From the NCBI RefSeq assembly GCF_025398735.1, contig NZ_CP104694.1:4489001-4553000 (forward strand): a DNA stretch of 64,000 bases. Direction: 5' to 3'. The notes beneath the pieces were generated by a model, which ran no database searches, was not told the origin of the DNA, and worked only from the letters and a program-made list of their open reading frames with translations. Source of the DNA: Tahibacter amnicola (GTDB lineage Bacteria; Pseudomonadota; Gammaproteobacteria; Xanthomonadales; Rhodanobacteraceae). Position 1 is the first letter of the stretch. Every line of letters starts with the position of its first letter. Below, piece after piece: positions 54,369 to 63,376 of this stretch. Both the position numbers and the translations under genes were made by a program.

Positions 54369-54438
54369 GGGCCATGAGCGTCGTATCCCAACGGACAACT
54401 CCCTCGCACCGCCAGGCATCGCCGACGACGGCGATGCC

Positions 54439-55131
54439 ATGGCCTTCTGCACCACCTGTGCCTTCGGCGCCGCCTGTACGGCGGAGGGCTACGACAAGAA
54501 CGCCCTGCGCGAACTGCACTGCCTGGTGGAACACACCGGGATCTACCACGAAGGCGACTACGTCTTCCGCAAGAACACGCCCTTCACCGCCATCTACGCG
54601 ATGCGCGCCGGCATGGTGAAAACCTGCCTGGTCGACGAACGGGGGCGCGAACACGTGCTCGGCTTCTTCCTGCCGGGCGAGATGATCGGTCTGAACGCGA
54701 TCTATCCGGAGCGCTACCCCTGCGATGCGATCGCGCTGGATACGGTCACGCTTTGCCAGTTCTCCTTCCCGGCGATGGTCACACTGTCCACGCGCATGCC
54801 CACCTTGCAGCAGCAGCTATTCAAGCTCATGAGCAAGGACATCGGCAACGCCTCGCTTCTGGCTGGCGACCACTCCGCCGACGAACGTCTTGCAGCCTTT
54901 CTGATCGACCTTGGCGCCCGCTATGCTGCCCGCGGCTTCTCAGCGACGCGGTTCCGCCTCTCGATGTCGCGCACGGATATCGCCAACTACCTGCATCTGG
55001 CCGCCGAAACCGTCAGTCGCGTCCTGCGGCGCTTGCAGAATCAGAACCTGATCCATGTTTCCGGACGCGAAGTCGAAATCGTCGATCCGGCCGGCATGAA
55101 TGCCCTGGCCCGCTGCATACTGCAGCCGTAG
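54439..55131 (+). CDS. FNR-type oxygen-sensing transcriptional regulator
   Basis: 230 residues from ATG 54439, chosen because the predicted transcript starts at about 54375; an in-frame ATG at 54367 gives 24 more. The iron-sulfur ligands of FNR are in place: CTTCAFGAAC (Cys4, Cys7, Cys13) and Cys95 (RYPCDA). The cyclic-nucleotide-like fold is followed by an HTH with the FNR recognition helix AAETVSRVLRRLQ. It probably binds a [4Fe-4S] cluster and activates the six FNR-type sites of this region when oxygen is low. Confidence 0.9.
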   Translation: MAFCTTCAFGAACTAEGYDKNALRELHCLVEHTGIYHEGDYVFRKNTPFTAIYAMRAGMVKTCLVDERGREHVLGFFLPGEMIGLNAIYPERYPCDAIALDTVTLCQFSFPAMVTLSTRMPTLQQQLFKLMSKDIGNASLLAGDHSADERLAAFLIDLGARYAARGFSATRFRLSMSRTDIANYLHLAAETVSRVLRRLQNQNLIHVSGREVEIVDPAGMNALARCILQP

Positions 55132-55137
55132 TTTCGC

Positions 55138-55179
55138 CTGACATGCGTCAAGGCGTCGCAGGCACACGCCGGGCAGGAT
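55138..55179 (+). promoter_or_regulatory. FNR-type promoter of the 67-residue ORF
   Basis: CTGACatgcGTCAA (55138-55151), then CAGGAT (55174-55179) after 22 bases, the same spacing as the other FNR promoters of the region. Confidence 0.65.
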
Positions 55180-55205
55180 GGATTCACCGACCACGGACAC
55201 TGCCC

Positions 55206-55409
55206 ATGCCCACCGAGATCGACACCCTGTACGCCTACCTCGGGGCCCTGGAGAACGCCGCCGAGGCCATCGACCAGGCGCGCCGCATCCGGCCCGATAT
55301 CGGCCTGGATCACGCCATGAGCCAGCTCCGCGCCATGGTCGCGCGGGGCGGCATGGAGATGCAGCGCCTGCTGGAAGCCACCGAAGCAGCCATGCCGTCC
55401 GGCGGCTAG
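55206..55409 (+). CDS. Small hypothetical protein behind an FNR-type promoter
   Basis: 67 residues (MPTEIDTLYAYLGALENAAE), all helical, with no Cys or signal peptide. Starts about 20 bases after the predicted transcript start and has no good Shine-Dalgarno site. It has its own FNR-type promoter, so it probably belongs to the anaerobic or nitrite response. No family recognised. Confidence 0.55.
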   Translation: MPTEIDTLYAYLGALENAAEAIDQARRIRPDIGLDHAMSQLRAMVARGGMEMQRLLEATEAAMPSGG

Positions 55410-55422
55410 CAATGCCAACGAA

Positions 55423-56165
<743 letters not shown>

Positions 56166-56564
56166 TCACGCTTCCCTCGCACGCTCCCTGGCGGCAACGG
56201 CAACGAGTTTCACCCTGGCTCCGTAGGGAAGCCCTGCGGCCTGCGCCACGGTCCGGGCGGGACGTTTTCCGGGCTCGAACAGGGACTCGAAGACCACATT
56301 GACGTCGGCGATGTCGCGAAGGTCGATCAGGTCGACCTGCACGAAACTGATGTCCTCGCGCGCAAATCCGGCTTCTCGCACGGCCGCGAAAACGTTCTGG
56401 AACGCCCGCGCCGTTTCCTCCTTCGTCGTGCCCGCAACGTACCTTCCTTCCTCATCAATGGACAGTTGGCCACTGACGAAGCACAGATTGTCCACGACCA
56501 CCGCGTGGCTGATAGGAGCGCTCCATCTCGGCAGCCCTTCTCCGCTGGTGATGAATTTTCTCAT
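56166..56564 (-). CDS. RidA/YjgF-family protein
   Basis: 132 residues from ATG 56564 (MRKFITSGEGLPRWSAPISH); a longer frame to 56609 is less likely. The RidA pattern includes ISHAVVVDNLCFVSGQLSID, GTTKEETARAFQNVFAAVRE and the C-terminal VKLVAVA. The key Arg of enamine/imine deaminases appears in the KRPARTVAQAAG segment. Role: clearing reactive enamines from PLP enzymes, or an unassigned relative. Confidence 0.82.
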   Translation of the reverse strand: MRKFITSGEGLPRWSAPISHAVVVDNLCFVSGQLSIDEEGRYVAGTTKEETARAFQNVFAAVREAGFAREDISFVQVDLIDLRDIADVNVVFESLFEPGKRPARTVAQAAGLPYGARVKLVAVAARERAREA

Positions 56565-57077
56565 CGCACGCCCCCGCGCCCTTGGCGCTGTTGTCGACCT
56601 TTCATCCACCTTCCTGCAGTACCAGGCGACGCGCCATGCCGGAAGGGATGAGATTTCCGACGTGGCGGCATTGTCGATGATCCGTCACCCAGGTCGCCCA
56701 GTCTGCAACACGACGCCGCACTTCACCACCCTCGAACGATGGCTTGTACGCCTGTACCACCGAAGCCGTTCCTACGTTCGTGCTACGCGACGCGTATCAG
56801 TACGCGAGCGTTCTCACGAGATCAACGCCATCAGTGAGAACATGCTTTCGGCGTCTGCGCAGCCGACAGCACCCACGCACCACGCGGCTGGAAAGCAACA
56901 GTGGAATCGTGGAAAGCACGGCATCCGTTCACTCTTCCCGCATCACTGCGCGTCAACCGCGCCCTGCGCGGCACGTTTGAAGCAATGACATCTGCAGCAA
57001 TCCGCGCCGGCAAGTGTCACCGCATTACATGGCCGCACCCGCCTGCAAACCCCATCTCTTACTGAGCAGCGACACCA
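56565..57077. promoter_or_regulatory. Intergenic region upstream of cydA with two inverted repeats
   Basis: 513 bases without a convincing gene. Two symmetric sites stand out: CGCGTA-tcag-TACGCG (56791-56806) and GTTCTCAC-n16-GTGAGAAC (56810-56817 and 56834-56841). They lie 240-290 bases from the cydA start, so they may be part of a regulatory region or a short RNA. No FNR box is seen. Confidence 0.4.
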
Positions 57078-58373
57078 ATGGACGCCTTGCAACTGGCCCG
57101 CATGGAATTTGCGCTAGCCGCCATTCTCCACATTGTGTTTCCCGTCATCACCATCGGTCTGGCGTGGTTCCTGGTTCTTTTCGAGATCCTGCGACGACGC
57201 CATCGTACCGAACACTGGACCGGCCTCTATCGGTTCTGGACACGCATACTGGCTATCAACTTCCTCGCGGGCATCGCGACCGGAATACTGCTGGGTCACC
57301 AGTTCGCAACGCTGTTCCGACCGTTCGTCGAATTCGCCGCGCCGGTACTCGACCCCCTACGCACCGCGGAGACACCCCTGCTGGCCGTGGTCGAAGCAGC
57401 ATGTATTGGCGTCATGCTGATGGACGGACGGCGCGGCGTGCCAGCGTGGCTGCGGGCGGGTGCCACGGTCGTTGTGGCGGTCATGCTCACCAATGCAGGG
57501 TATTGGATTCTGTGTGCCAACACCTTCATGCAGCATCCCACCGGTGTTGCGGTTGTTGCCGGAAAACTCGTCCCGGTGGACTGGAACGCGATACTGCTCA
57601 ATCCCCTGCTGCCAAACCGATTCGCACATGTGGTGCTGGGAGCGCTGTTCACCGCCGCACTTGTCCTGGCAGGCGTGGGCGCGTGGCAGTGGCGCCGCAC
57701 CGGTAGCGCCAGTGGCCGCCTGAGCGTGAAGGTCTCTCTCCTGGCACTGGCTCTCGTCGTTCCGGCGCAAGTACTGACCGGGCACCTTAGCGGGCTGCAC
57801 GTCCGTGAGCATCAGCCGGCGAAGTTCGCCGCGATCGAAGCACTGTGGGAAACGCAGCACGGCGCGCCACTGGTGCTCTGGGCCTGGCCCGACCAGGTCC
57901 GGCAACGCAATATGGCTGCGCTGGAAATTCCGCGGATCGGCAGCCTGATCTTCACGCATGACTGGAACGGATCAGTCGATGGCCTGGACAAAATTGCACC
58001 GCAGAACCGTCCGCCACTGATACCCGTATTCTTCGGCTTTCGGCTGATGGTGCTGATCGGGCTGTGGTGCGCGGGATTGACGTGCTGGGGGGTGTGGCTG
58101 CTGTGGCGCGGACGACTGCGCAGCAGCAGCAGATTCTCGAGCGCCCTCATCTATTCCGCGCCTCTGGGCTTCGTCGCGACGATAGCGGGCTGGATCGTCG
58201 CCGAATGCGGACGCCAGCCCTGGACCATCGTCGGACTGCTTCGCACAGCTGATGCGGCTACGCCGACGCCCCCTGTCATGTCGCACACCCTGGTCGCTGC
58301 CGTGGTGGCGACAGCGATCATCGGGCTCACGGTCTATGGCAACCTTCGCGTACTGCGGAAGACGGAAGCCTGA
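57078..58373 (+). CDS. cydA: Orphan cytochrome bd-type oxidase subunit I, divergent
   Basis: 431 residues with about nine transmembrane helices. ARMEFALAAILHIVFPVITI keeps the first haem His (His18); FAHVV keeps the b558 His (His184); FGFRLMVL keeps the Met ligand, and GWIVAECGRQPW is the usual end motif. Glu106 (AVVEA) fits Glu99 of E. coli CydA, but the second channel glutamate (Glu107 there) is Leu114, and the helix around it is several residues shorter. No cydB follows, and no cydX. It may be a specialised single-subunit form or need a subunit II encoded elsewhere. The quinol-oxidase role is inferred. Confidence 0.85.
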   Translation: MDALQLARMEFALAAILHIVFPVITIGLAWFLVLFEILRRRHRTEHWTGLYRFWTRILAINFLAGIATGILLGHQFATLFRPFVEFAAPVLDPLRTAETPLLAVVEAACIGVMLMDGRRGVPAWLRAGATVVVAVMLTNAGYWILCANTFMQHPTGVAVVAGKLVPVDWNAILLNPLLPNRFAHVVLGALFTAALVLAGVGAWQWRRTGSASGRLSVKVSLLALALVVPAQVLTGHLSGLHVREHQPAKFAAIEALWETQHGAPLVLWAWPDQVRQRNMAALEIPRIGSLIFTHDWNGSVDGLDKIAPQNRPPLIPVFFGFRLMVLIGLWCAGLTCWGVWLLWRGRLRSSSRFSSALIYSAPLGFVATIAGWIVAECGRQPWTIVGLLRTADAATPTPPVMSHTLVAAVVATAIIGLTVYGNLRVLRKTEA

Positions 58374-58572
58374 CAGGACCCGCCAGTGATTCGCGATCAC
58401 GACTGGCAACGCGACCCGGGAAATCAAGCGCCCGCGCGCCCGATGAACACAAAGGAGGAGTGGCACGGATCGTGAAACCCTTCGCGGCACAACGGGTTCA
58501 CGCCCATCCTCCTCAGGCCCAATTCCGCCGCCTGCCCGGCAGGCGAATGGGCAGCTGCTCACGAGATACACA

Positions 58573-58944
58573 ATGGATCACTGGGAAAAAATCCGTCGCA
58601 TGGAGACCCACCTGTCTTCCATGGGACTGAAAAGCCTCGACTACGCCCCACCCGCCTACCGGCTGCTCTGGCGCCTGGGCGTCAAGATCACGCCGCCGCT
58701 GTTCGCCAGTTTCTGGCATCTGGCGCTGGTTCCCGGCGTTCTGTTCGCATTCGGCTGGGGCACCTTTATGTCGATGCTCGCCGCCTCACGCCAGGTTCCC
58801 CCCGTTTCCGGCTGGCGATTCCTGACATTCTGCGTTATCGCCGGCGCGCTGTTTGGCGCCTTTCTGGCGCGCCCCGCGTACCAGAAGATCCGCACCCTCG
58901 GGCTTCCGCGCTGGGCGGAGTATCGTGGCGGGCCCGGCAGCTAG
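58573..58944 (+). CDS. DUF6404-like small membrane protein
   Basis: 123 residues. MDHWEKIRRMETHLSSMGLK then YAPPAYRLLWRLGVKITPPL and a two-helix membrane part (about 45-65 and 80-100) with FGWGTFMSML, ending in LGLPRWAEYR. This agrees with my recollection of the DUF6404 family, function unknown. It is 199 bases after cydA, so co-transcription is uncertain. Confidence 0.7.
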   Translation: MDHWEKIRRMETHLSSMGLKSLDYAPPAYRLLWRLGVKITPPLFASFWHLALVPGVLFAFGWGTFMSMLAASRQVPPVSGWRFLTFCVIAGALFGAFLARPAYQKIRTLGLPRWAEYRGGPGS

Positions 58945-59074
58945 CGCCACCATTTACCGAATCCGTCGCGACGCTTCTTCGACGCAGTCTTGCGGTATCC
59001 GTACTGCGTCGAAATCGCGCAGACATCGCACTTCCAGTGATCTGTTCCGCGTTGCAACGTGTCTGGCGAACACA

Positions 59075-59377
59075 TCAGCATGCCATCGGCGCGATGAAAA
59101 CAAGATCGTTCGGCAACAACGGAAAGAGCAGATCCTGCCCCGGACACAGTTCTTGCCCGTCACGCTCGATGTGCAAATCGACCTCGATCGCTCCGAATCG
59201 CTCGGTGTCGTGTACGAAGTAGTCGGGGCCTTCGGAAGGGACGATCTTGAACCCTGTTGCGGCGTAGTAGCTGTCAAGCAGTTCCCCGAGCGTTGACGCT
59301 GGCAGATCCATTCCCGGCAGTGACTTGCGGAGTACAGCATCGTAGGTGGGCATTCCGAATGGGTAAAACCGGGGCAT
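59075..59377 (-). CDS. Small hypothetical protein
   Basis: 100 residues from ATG 59377 (MPRFYPFGMPTYDAVLRKSL); the frame starts at 59413. No signal peptide or membrane segment. The phrases ASTLGELLDSYYAATGFKIV and FVHDTERFGAIEVDLHIERD look like a real alpha/beta domain. No family recognised. Convergent with DUF6404 and divergent from Fic. Confidence 0.45.
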   Translation of the reverse strand: MPRFYPFGMPTYDAVLRKSLPGMDLPASTLGELLDSYYAATGFKIVPSEGPDYFVHDTERFGAIEVDLHIERDGQELCPGQDLLFPLLPNDLVFIAPMAC

Positions 59378-59557
59378 TCTGATTCCTCGACCCAGAAAGG
59401 TGTTGGCAGGCACCTACACTAACCCGGCCACATGCCTATGGCCGGCTGTTGGTCTACTTCGGTGGTGATTGTCGTCGAATCTCGCGCATCAGCGCCGGCC
59501 CTGCCACCGCCCCCCTGATGCCGCGCCAAATTGCCAGGGTGTCCAATGAGCCTCATA

Positions 59558-59580
59558 ATCTCCGCATGAATTGCGGAGAT
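59558..59580 (+). promoter_or_regulatory. Perfect inverted repeat overlapping the fic start codon
   Basis: ATCTCCGCA-tgaat-TGCGGAGAT (9-bp arms). The ATG of fic begins in the left arm and loop (59566-59568). A hairpin there could hide the start codon, or the DNA palindrome could be an operator for the C-terminal HTH of the Fic protein itself. Confidence 0.6.
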
Positions 59581-60674
59581 AAGACCTATATCTGGCAGGC
59601 CGACGATTGGCCCCACTGGCGCTATGACCTGAATGCCCTCGCCGGCCCGCTCAGCCTCGCCAGCAAAGCCCAGGGCCTTCTGCTGGGCCGTCTGGCCGAC
59701 GCGGGGATGGGACTGCGCGACCTGGCACAGCTTTCCGCCCTGACCGAGGACGCTGTGAAAACCAGCGCGATCGAGGGAGAAATTCTCGATGTCCAGTCGG
59801 TCCGGTCGTCGATCGCCCGTCGCCTGGGCGTTAACATCGGCGCACTCGCACCGGTGGACCGCTCGGCCGAGGGTGTCGTCGACATGATCATGGACGCCAC
59901 GGCGCATTATGACGCTCCCCTGACGGAGCAGCGCCTGTTCGGGTGGCACGCCGCCCTGTTCCCGACCGGGTACAGCGGGATGAGCGCGATCCGGGTTGGC
60001 CGGTGGCGCGATGACGGCAATGGACCCATGCAGGTGGTGTCGGGTCCGCATCATCGCCAGAAAGTGCACTTCCAGGCGCCGCCGGCAGATGTGTTAAATG
60101 AAGAAATATCGTCTTTCCTTGCCTGGGCAAACAACGACCTGTCGCACCCACCATTGATCAAAGCCGCGCTGGCGCACCTGTGGTTTGTCACACTGCATCC
60201 GTTTGACGACGGAAACGGGCGCATCGCGAGGGCCGTGGGTGACCTGTTCCTGGCGCGTAGCGACAGCAGCCCACAGCGGTTCTACAGTCTGTCCGCGCAG
60301 ATCCAACGGGAACGGAAGGACTACTACGACATACTGGAACGCACCCAGAAAAGGTCGCTCGAGGTGACCCCCTGGCTCATGTGGTTCCTGGCGACATTGC
60401 AGCGTTCCATCGATAACGCACATGTCACGCTGGACAGCGTGCTGCGAAAGTCGCGCTTCTGGCAGCAATGGGCCGAAGTTCCCATGAACGCGCGGCAGAT
60501 CAAAGTGCTCAACCGGCTGCTCGACGGTTTCGAGGGTCGGCTGACGAGCAGCAAATGGGCGTCACTGGCCAAGTGCTCCGCAGATACGGCACTACGGGAT
60601 ATCAACGAGTTGATAGGCGCCGGGGTGTTACGGAAAACTGCGGGGGGCGCAGCACGGCTTACGAAATTTTCTAG
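59566..60674 (+). CDS. Fic-domain AMP-transferase with DUF4172-like N-terminus and C-terminal wHTH, frame-broken near the end
   Basis: An N-terminal DUF4172-like region (YIWQADDWPHWRYDLNAL) is followed by the self-inhibition helix TSAIEGE (Glu70), which marks a class II Fic protein. The Fic motif HPFDDGNGRIAR begins at His211. The C-terminal part (about 305-369) looks like a winged helix (KVLNRLLDGFEGRLTSSKWA). As written the frame runs to 60786 with a poor tail. One extra G in the GGGGGG run at 60642-60647 restores the expected end KTAGGRSTAYEIF and a stop at 60672-60674. It transfers AMP to target proteins. No partner toxin or antitoxin gene is visible. Confidence 0.85.
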
Positions 60675-61068
60675 CAGAGCGAAGCGGCCTGCGAGTAGAC
60701 ATCTGCTGCTACATTTAGCCAAACGACACATTGCGCAAAGGCCTGAAGTCGTACGACATCCGCCTACGCACAGTTGGCTGCATTGACTCGCGAGAATTGC
60801 ACCGACACAATCCCCGCGCTGCCCACCTGCTCGGCAGCCCGGGATTGGTCTCCTGGCTCAAAGAGGCGCACCGAGCGCCGTCCATTGATGCAGCGCCTTT
60901 GTGCGTTCGCACGACGGATGGGCGCATCCATGGAATTCGTTTCAATGGCGGGCGGCGCTTGGCAGCCGCAAGGCTGGCCGGTCCTCTTTGCCGGTAGACC
61001 AACCCTGCGTCGTCCGTCACCGATTCGGGTCCGGTGACGAGGTCACTTCACTCGTCGAGGACATCTCA
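60675..61068. other. Intergenic region without recognised gene
   Basis: 394 bases between the corrected fic end and the next small ORFs. Frames exist, but they have no ribosome site or family resemblance. Confidence 0.35.
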
Positions 61069-61208
61069 TGTTTCTCAGCAAGGAACGCCCGTTCGCTGCC
61101 GGCGAACGTCTGCCTTCGAGCCGTACCCGCCGCCCGTATCCGTTGTCGCGCCGCTACGCGGGCTTGCCCTGCCCTGCCGTTTCCGGGGGAGTCCACTCGC
61201 ATGAATAA
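61069..61208 (+). CDS. Possible small leader ORF ahead of the 95-residue protein
   Basis: 46 codons, MFLSKERPFAAGERLPSSRT and onward, ending in TAA at 61206-61208, overlapping the start of the next gene (ATG 61201). High-GC codons and the overlap suggest a translation-coupled short peptide, but it could be chance. No known family. Confidence 0.25.
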
Positions 61209-61488
61209 GTTCAGGGATGATGACGGCCCGACCTACGACATGGAGGACGTGATCGCCGCAGCCTATGCGGGGACGTGCTTCATTGTTCCGCGAGCCCCCG
61301 GCGCCGCGCGGAAAGAGCGCGAGAAGTCGGAGGCCGGTGTGCGCGCGCTGTCCGGCCTCGTCCGCTGCGTGACGGCGGGCAAGAACCCGCTGCCTCCCGA
61401 CCTGAAGCGGGACGTCGATGCGCTACTGGCCGCCCTCACGAAACATGTGGAAGCCTGCGCGAAGGTCGAAAGGGGTTCACTGCACTAG
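61201..61488 (+). CDS. Small hypothetical soluble protein
   Basis: 95 residues (MNKFRDDDGPTYDMEDVIAA), helical, with no signal peptide. The middle AARKEREKSEAGVRALSGLV and the last 35 residues (KRDVDALLAALTKHVEACA) suggest a helical bundle. No family recognised. Ends 155 bases before guaA, which faces it. Confidence 0.55.
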   Translation: MNKFRDDDGPTYDMEDVIAAAYAGTCFIVPRAPGAARKEREKSEAGVRALSGLVRCVTAGKNPLPPDLKRDVDALLAALTKHVEACAKVERGSLH

Positions 61489-61606
61489 CGCAGGAGCGAC
61501 ACGGCCACTGTTTCGGTGCCGTCGTGCCCGGCACCTGACTCGTCTCCCCGCCGGCCGACGACCGGCAAAAGAGTGACAAGCATCGCCGGCACCGCGTCAT
61601 CATCAT

Positions 61607-61635
61607 CCGCAGCGGCGTCCAGGACGCCGCTGCGG
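61607..61635. terminator. Hairpin downstream of guaA, probably bidirectional
   Basis: Perfect 14-bp inverted repeat (61607-61620 and 61622-61635) that would form a stem with a short CCAGG-type loop. It lies 8 bases past the guaA stop (61644) on the minus strand and also ends the plus-strand small gene. No T run. Confidence 0.6.
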
Positions 61636-61643
61636 CATGACGC

Positions 61644-63284
61644 TTATTCCCACTCAATCGTCGCCGGCGGCTTTCCGCTGATGTCGTAGACGACACGGGA
61701 AATGCCGCGCAGCTCGTTGATGATGCGGCGCGAAACGGTTTCGAGAAACTCGTACGGCAGCCGCGCCCAATGGGCGGTCATGAAGTCGATGGTTTCGACC
61801 GCGCGCAGGGCGATGACCCACTCGTAGGCGCGGCCGTCGCCGACGACGCCGACGGACTTGACCGGAAGGAAGACCGCAAACGCCTGGCTGGTCTTGTCGT
61901 AGAGGTTCTGGGCGCGCAGCTCTTCGATGAAGATGTGGTCGGCCCGCTGCAGCAGCTCCACGTACTCGGACTTGACCTCACCAAGGATGCGCACGCCCAG
62001 CCCTGGACCAGGGAACGGATGGCGATAGACCATCTCGCGTGGCAGTCCGAGTTCGACACCCATGCGGCGGACTTCATCCTTGAACAGTTCACGCAGCGGT
62101 TCGACGAGGCCGAGCTTCATATGCTCGGGCAGGCCACCGACGTTGTGGTGGCTTTTGATGACATGAGCCTTGCCGGTCTTTGATCCGGCCGATTCGATCA
62201 CGTCGGGGTAGATGGTGCCCTGGGCGAGCCACTTCACGTCGGTGAGCTTGGCCGATTCTTCTTCGAAGATCTCGACGAAGAGCTTGCCGATAATCTTGCG
62301 CTTGGCTTCCGGATCCTGCACGCCGGCCAGCGCCGCGTAGTAGCGGTCGGCCGCGTTCACGCGGATGACGTTGACGCCCATGTTCTGGGCCATCGTCGCC
62401 ATGACCTGGTCGCCCTCGTTCCAGCGGAGCAGGCCCGTATCGACGAAGACGCAGATCAGCTGGTCGCCGATCGCCTTTTCGAGCAGCGCGGCAACGACCG
62501 ACGAATCAACGCCACCGGAGAGGCCGAGCAGCACCTTGTCGGTACCGACCTGGGCGCGGACGCGCTCGACGGCATCCTCGATGATGTTGGCGGGTGTCCA
62601 GAGCGTCTGGCAGGCACAGATGTCGACGACGAAGCGGCGCAGCAGCTCCGCGCCCTGCTTGGTATGAGTGACTTCCGGGTGGAATTGCACGCCGTAGTAG
62701 CGACGCGATTCGTCGGCCATGGCGGCAAGGTCGAGCGAATCGGTGGAACCGACCGCCGAGAAACCCGCCGGCAGCCGGGTGACACGATCGCCGTGGGACA
62801 TCCAGACATCGAGCGCGACGCGATCCGGCGTCGCGGCCACCGGCGTGCCACCCTGATCGCCCATCCAGCTTTCGCCTTCGCCGAACGTCGGCGAGCCCTC
62901 GGCATCGTTCACCAGGCCCTTGAACAGGCTGCAGTGAGTCTGCGCGGTGAGGCGGGCATAGCCGAACTCGCGATGGTGTCCGCCTTCCACGCGGCCGCCG
63001 AGCTGTTCAGCCATGGTCTGCATGCCATAGCAGATTCCCAGCACCGGCAGGCCGCTATCGAAGACTTCCTTCGGCGCACGCGGGGAATTGGCTTCGGTCA
63101 CCGACTCGGGGCCGCCGGAGAGAATGATGCCTTTCGGCGCAAACGCGGCGATGTCGGCCGGATTGTGGTCCCACGCCCAGATCTCACAGTAGACGCCGAT
63201 CTCGCGGATGCGACGGGCGATCAGCTGGGTGTACTGGGCGCCGAAATCCAGGATGAGAATCTTATCGTTGTGAATATTCTGCAT
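61644..63284 (-). CDS. guaA: GMP synthase (glutamine-hydrolysing)
   Basis: 546 residues from ATG 63284 ([20 protein letters not shown]). The class I amidotransferase has Cys in [10 protein letters not shown] and His-Pro-Glu in QFHPEVTHT; the ATP pyrophosphatase domain has the P-loop [11 protein letters not shown] and the C-terminal [12 protein letters not shown] and KPPATIEWE. Longer than E. coli GuaA (525) because of an extra stretch of about 21 residues in the first domain, between KGLVNDAEG and LDVWMSHGD. It makes GMP from XMP. Usual partner of guaB, which lies just upstream on the same strand. Confidence 0.96.
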   Translation of the reverse strand: MQNIHNDKILILDFGAQYTQLIARRIREIGVYCEIWAWDHNPADIAAFAPKGIILSGGPESVTEANSPRAPKEVFDSGLPVLGICYGMQTMAEQLGGRVEGGHHREFGYARLTAQTHCSLFKGLVNDAEGSPTFGEGESWMGDQGGTPVAATPDRVALDVWMSHGDRVTRLPAGFSAVGSTDSLDLAAMADESRRYYGVQFHPEVTHTKQGAELLRRFVVDICACQTLWTPANIIEDAVERVRAQVGTDKVLLGLSGGVDSSVVAALLEKAIGDQLICVFVDTGLLRWNEGDQVMATMAQNMGVNVIRVNAADRYYAALAGVQDPEAKRKIIGKLFVEIFEEESAKLTDVKWLAQGTIYPDVIESAGSKTGKAHVIKSHHNVGGLPEHMKLGLVEPLRELFKDEVRRMGVELGLPREMVYRHPFPGPGLGVRILGEVKSEYVELLQRADHIFIEELRAQNLYDKTSQAFAVFLPVKSVGVVGDGRAYEWVIALRAVETIDFMTAHWARLPYEFLETVSRRIINELRGISRVVYDISGKPPATIEWE

Positions 63285-63343
63285 GATCGGGGTTTTTCGC
63301 TGGACGTTGCTGCTGGAGAGGTTGCCGGGCCTGGCCCTTAAAG

Positions 63344-63371
63344 CACTTGGGGACCCGCAGGTCCCCAAGTG
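63344..63371 (-). terminator. Hairpin between guaB and guaA
   Basis: Perfect 12-bp inverted repeat (63344-63355 and 63360-63371) with a CGCA loop, right after the guaB stop on the minus strand. No T run, so it may attenuate or stabilise rather than fully terminate. Confidence 0.6.
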
Positions 63372-63376
63372 TGGTG

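Noticed and set aside
54367..54438. ATG 54367 as start of the FNR-type regulator
   Set aside because: It lies inside the predicted -10 element, upstream of the expected transcript start at about 54375.
59449..59565. Longer N-terminus for the Fic protein
   Set aside because: The extra residues have no family likeness, and the ATG at 59566 sits directly before the DUF4172-like start.
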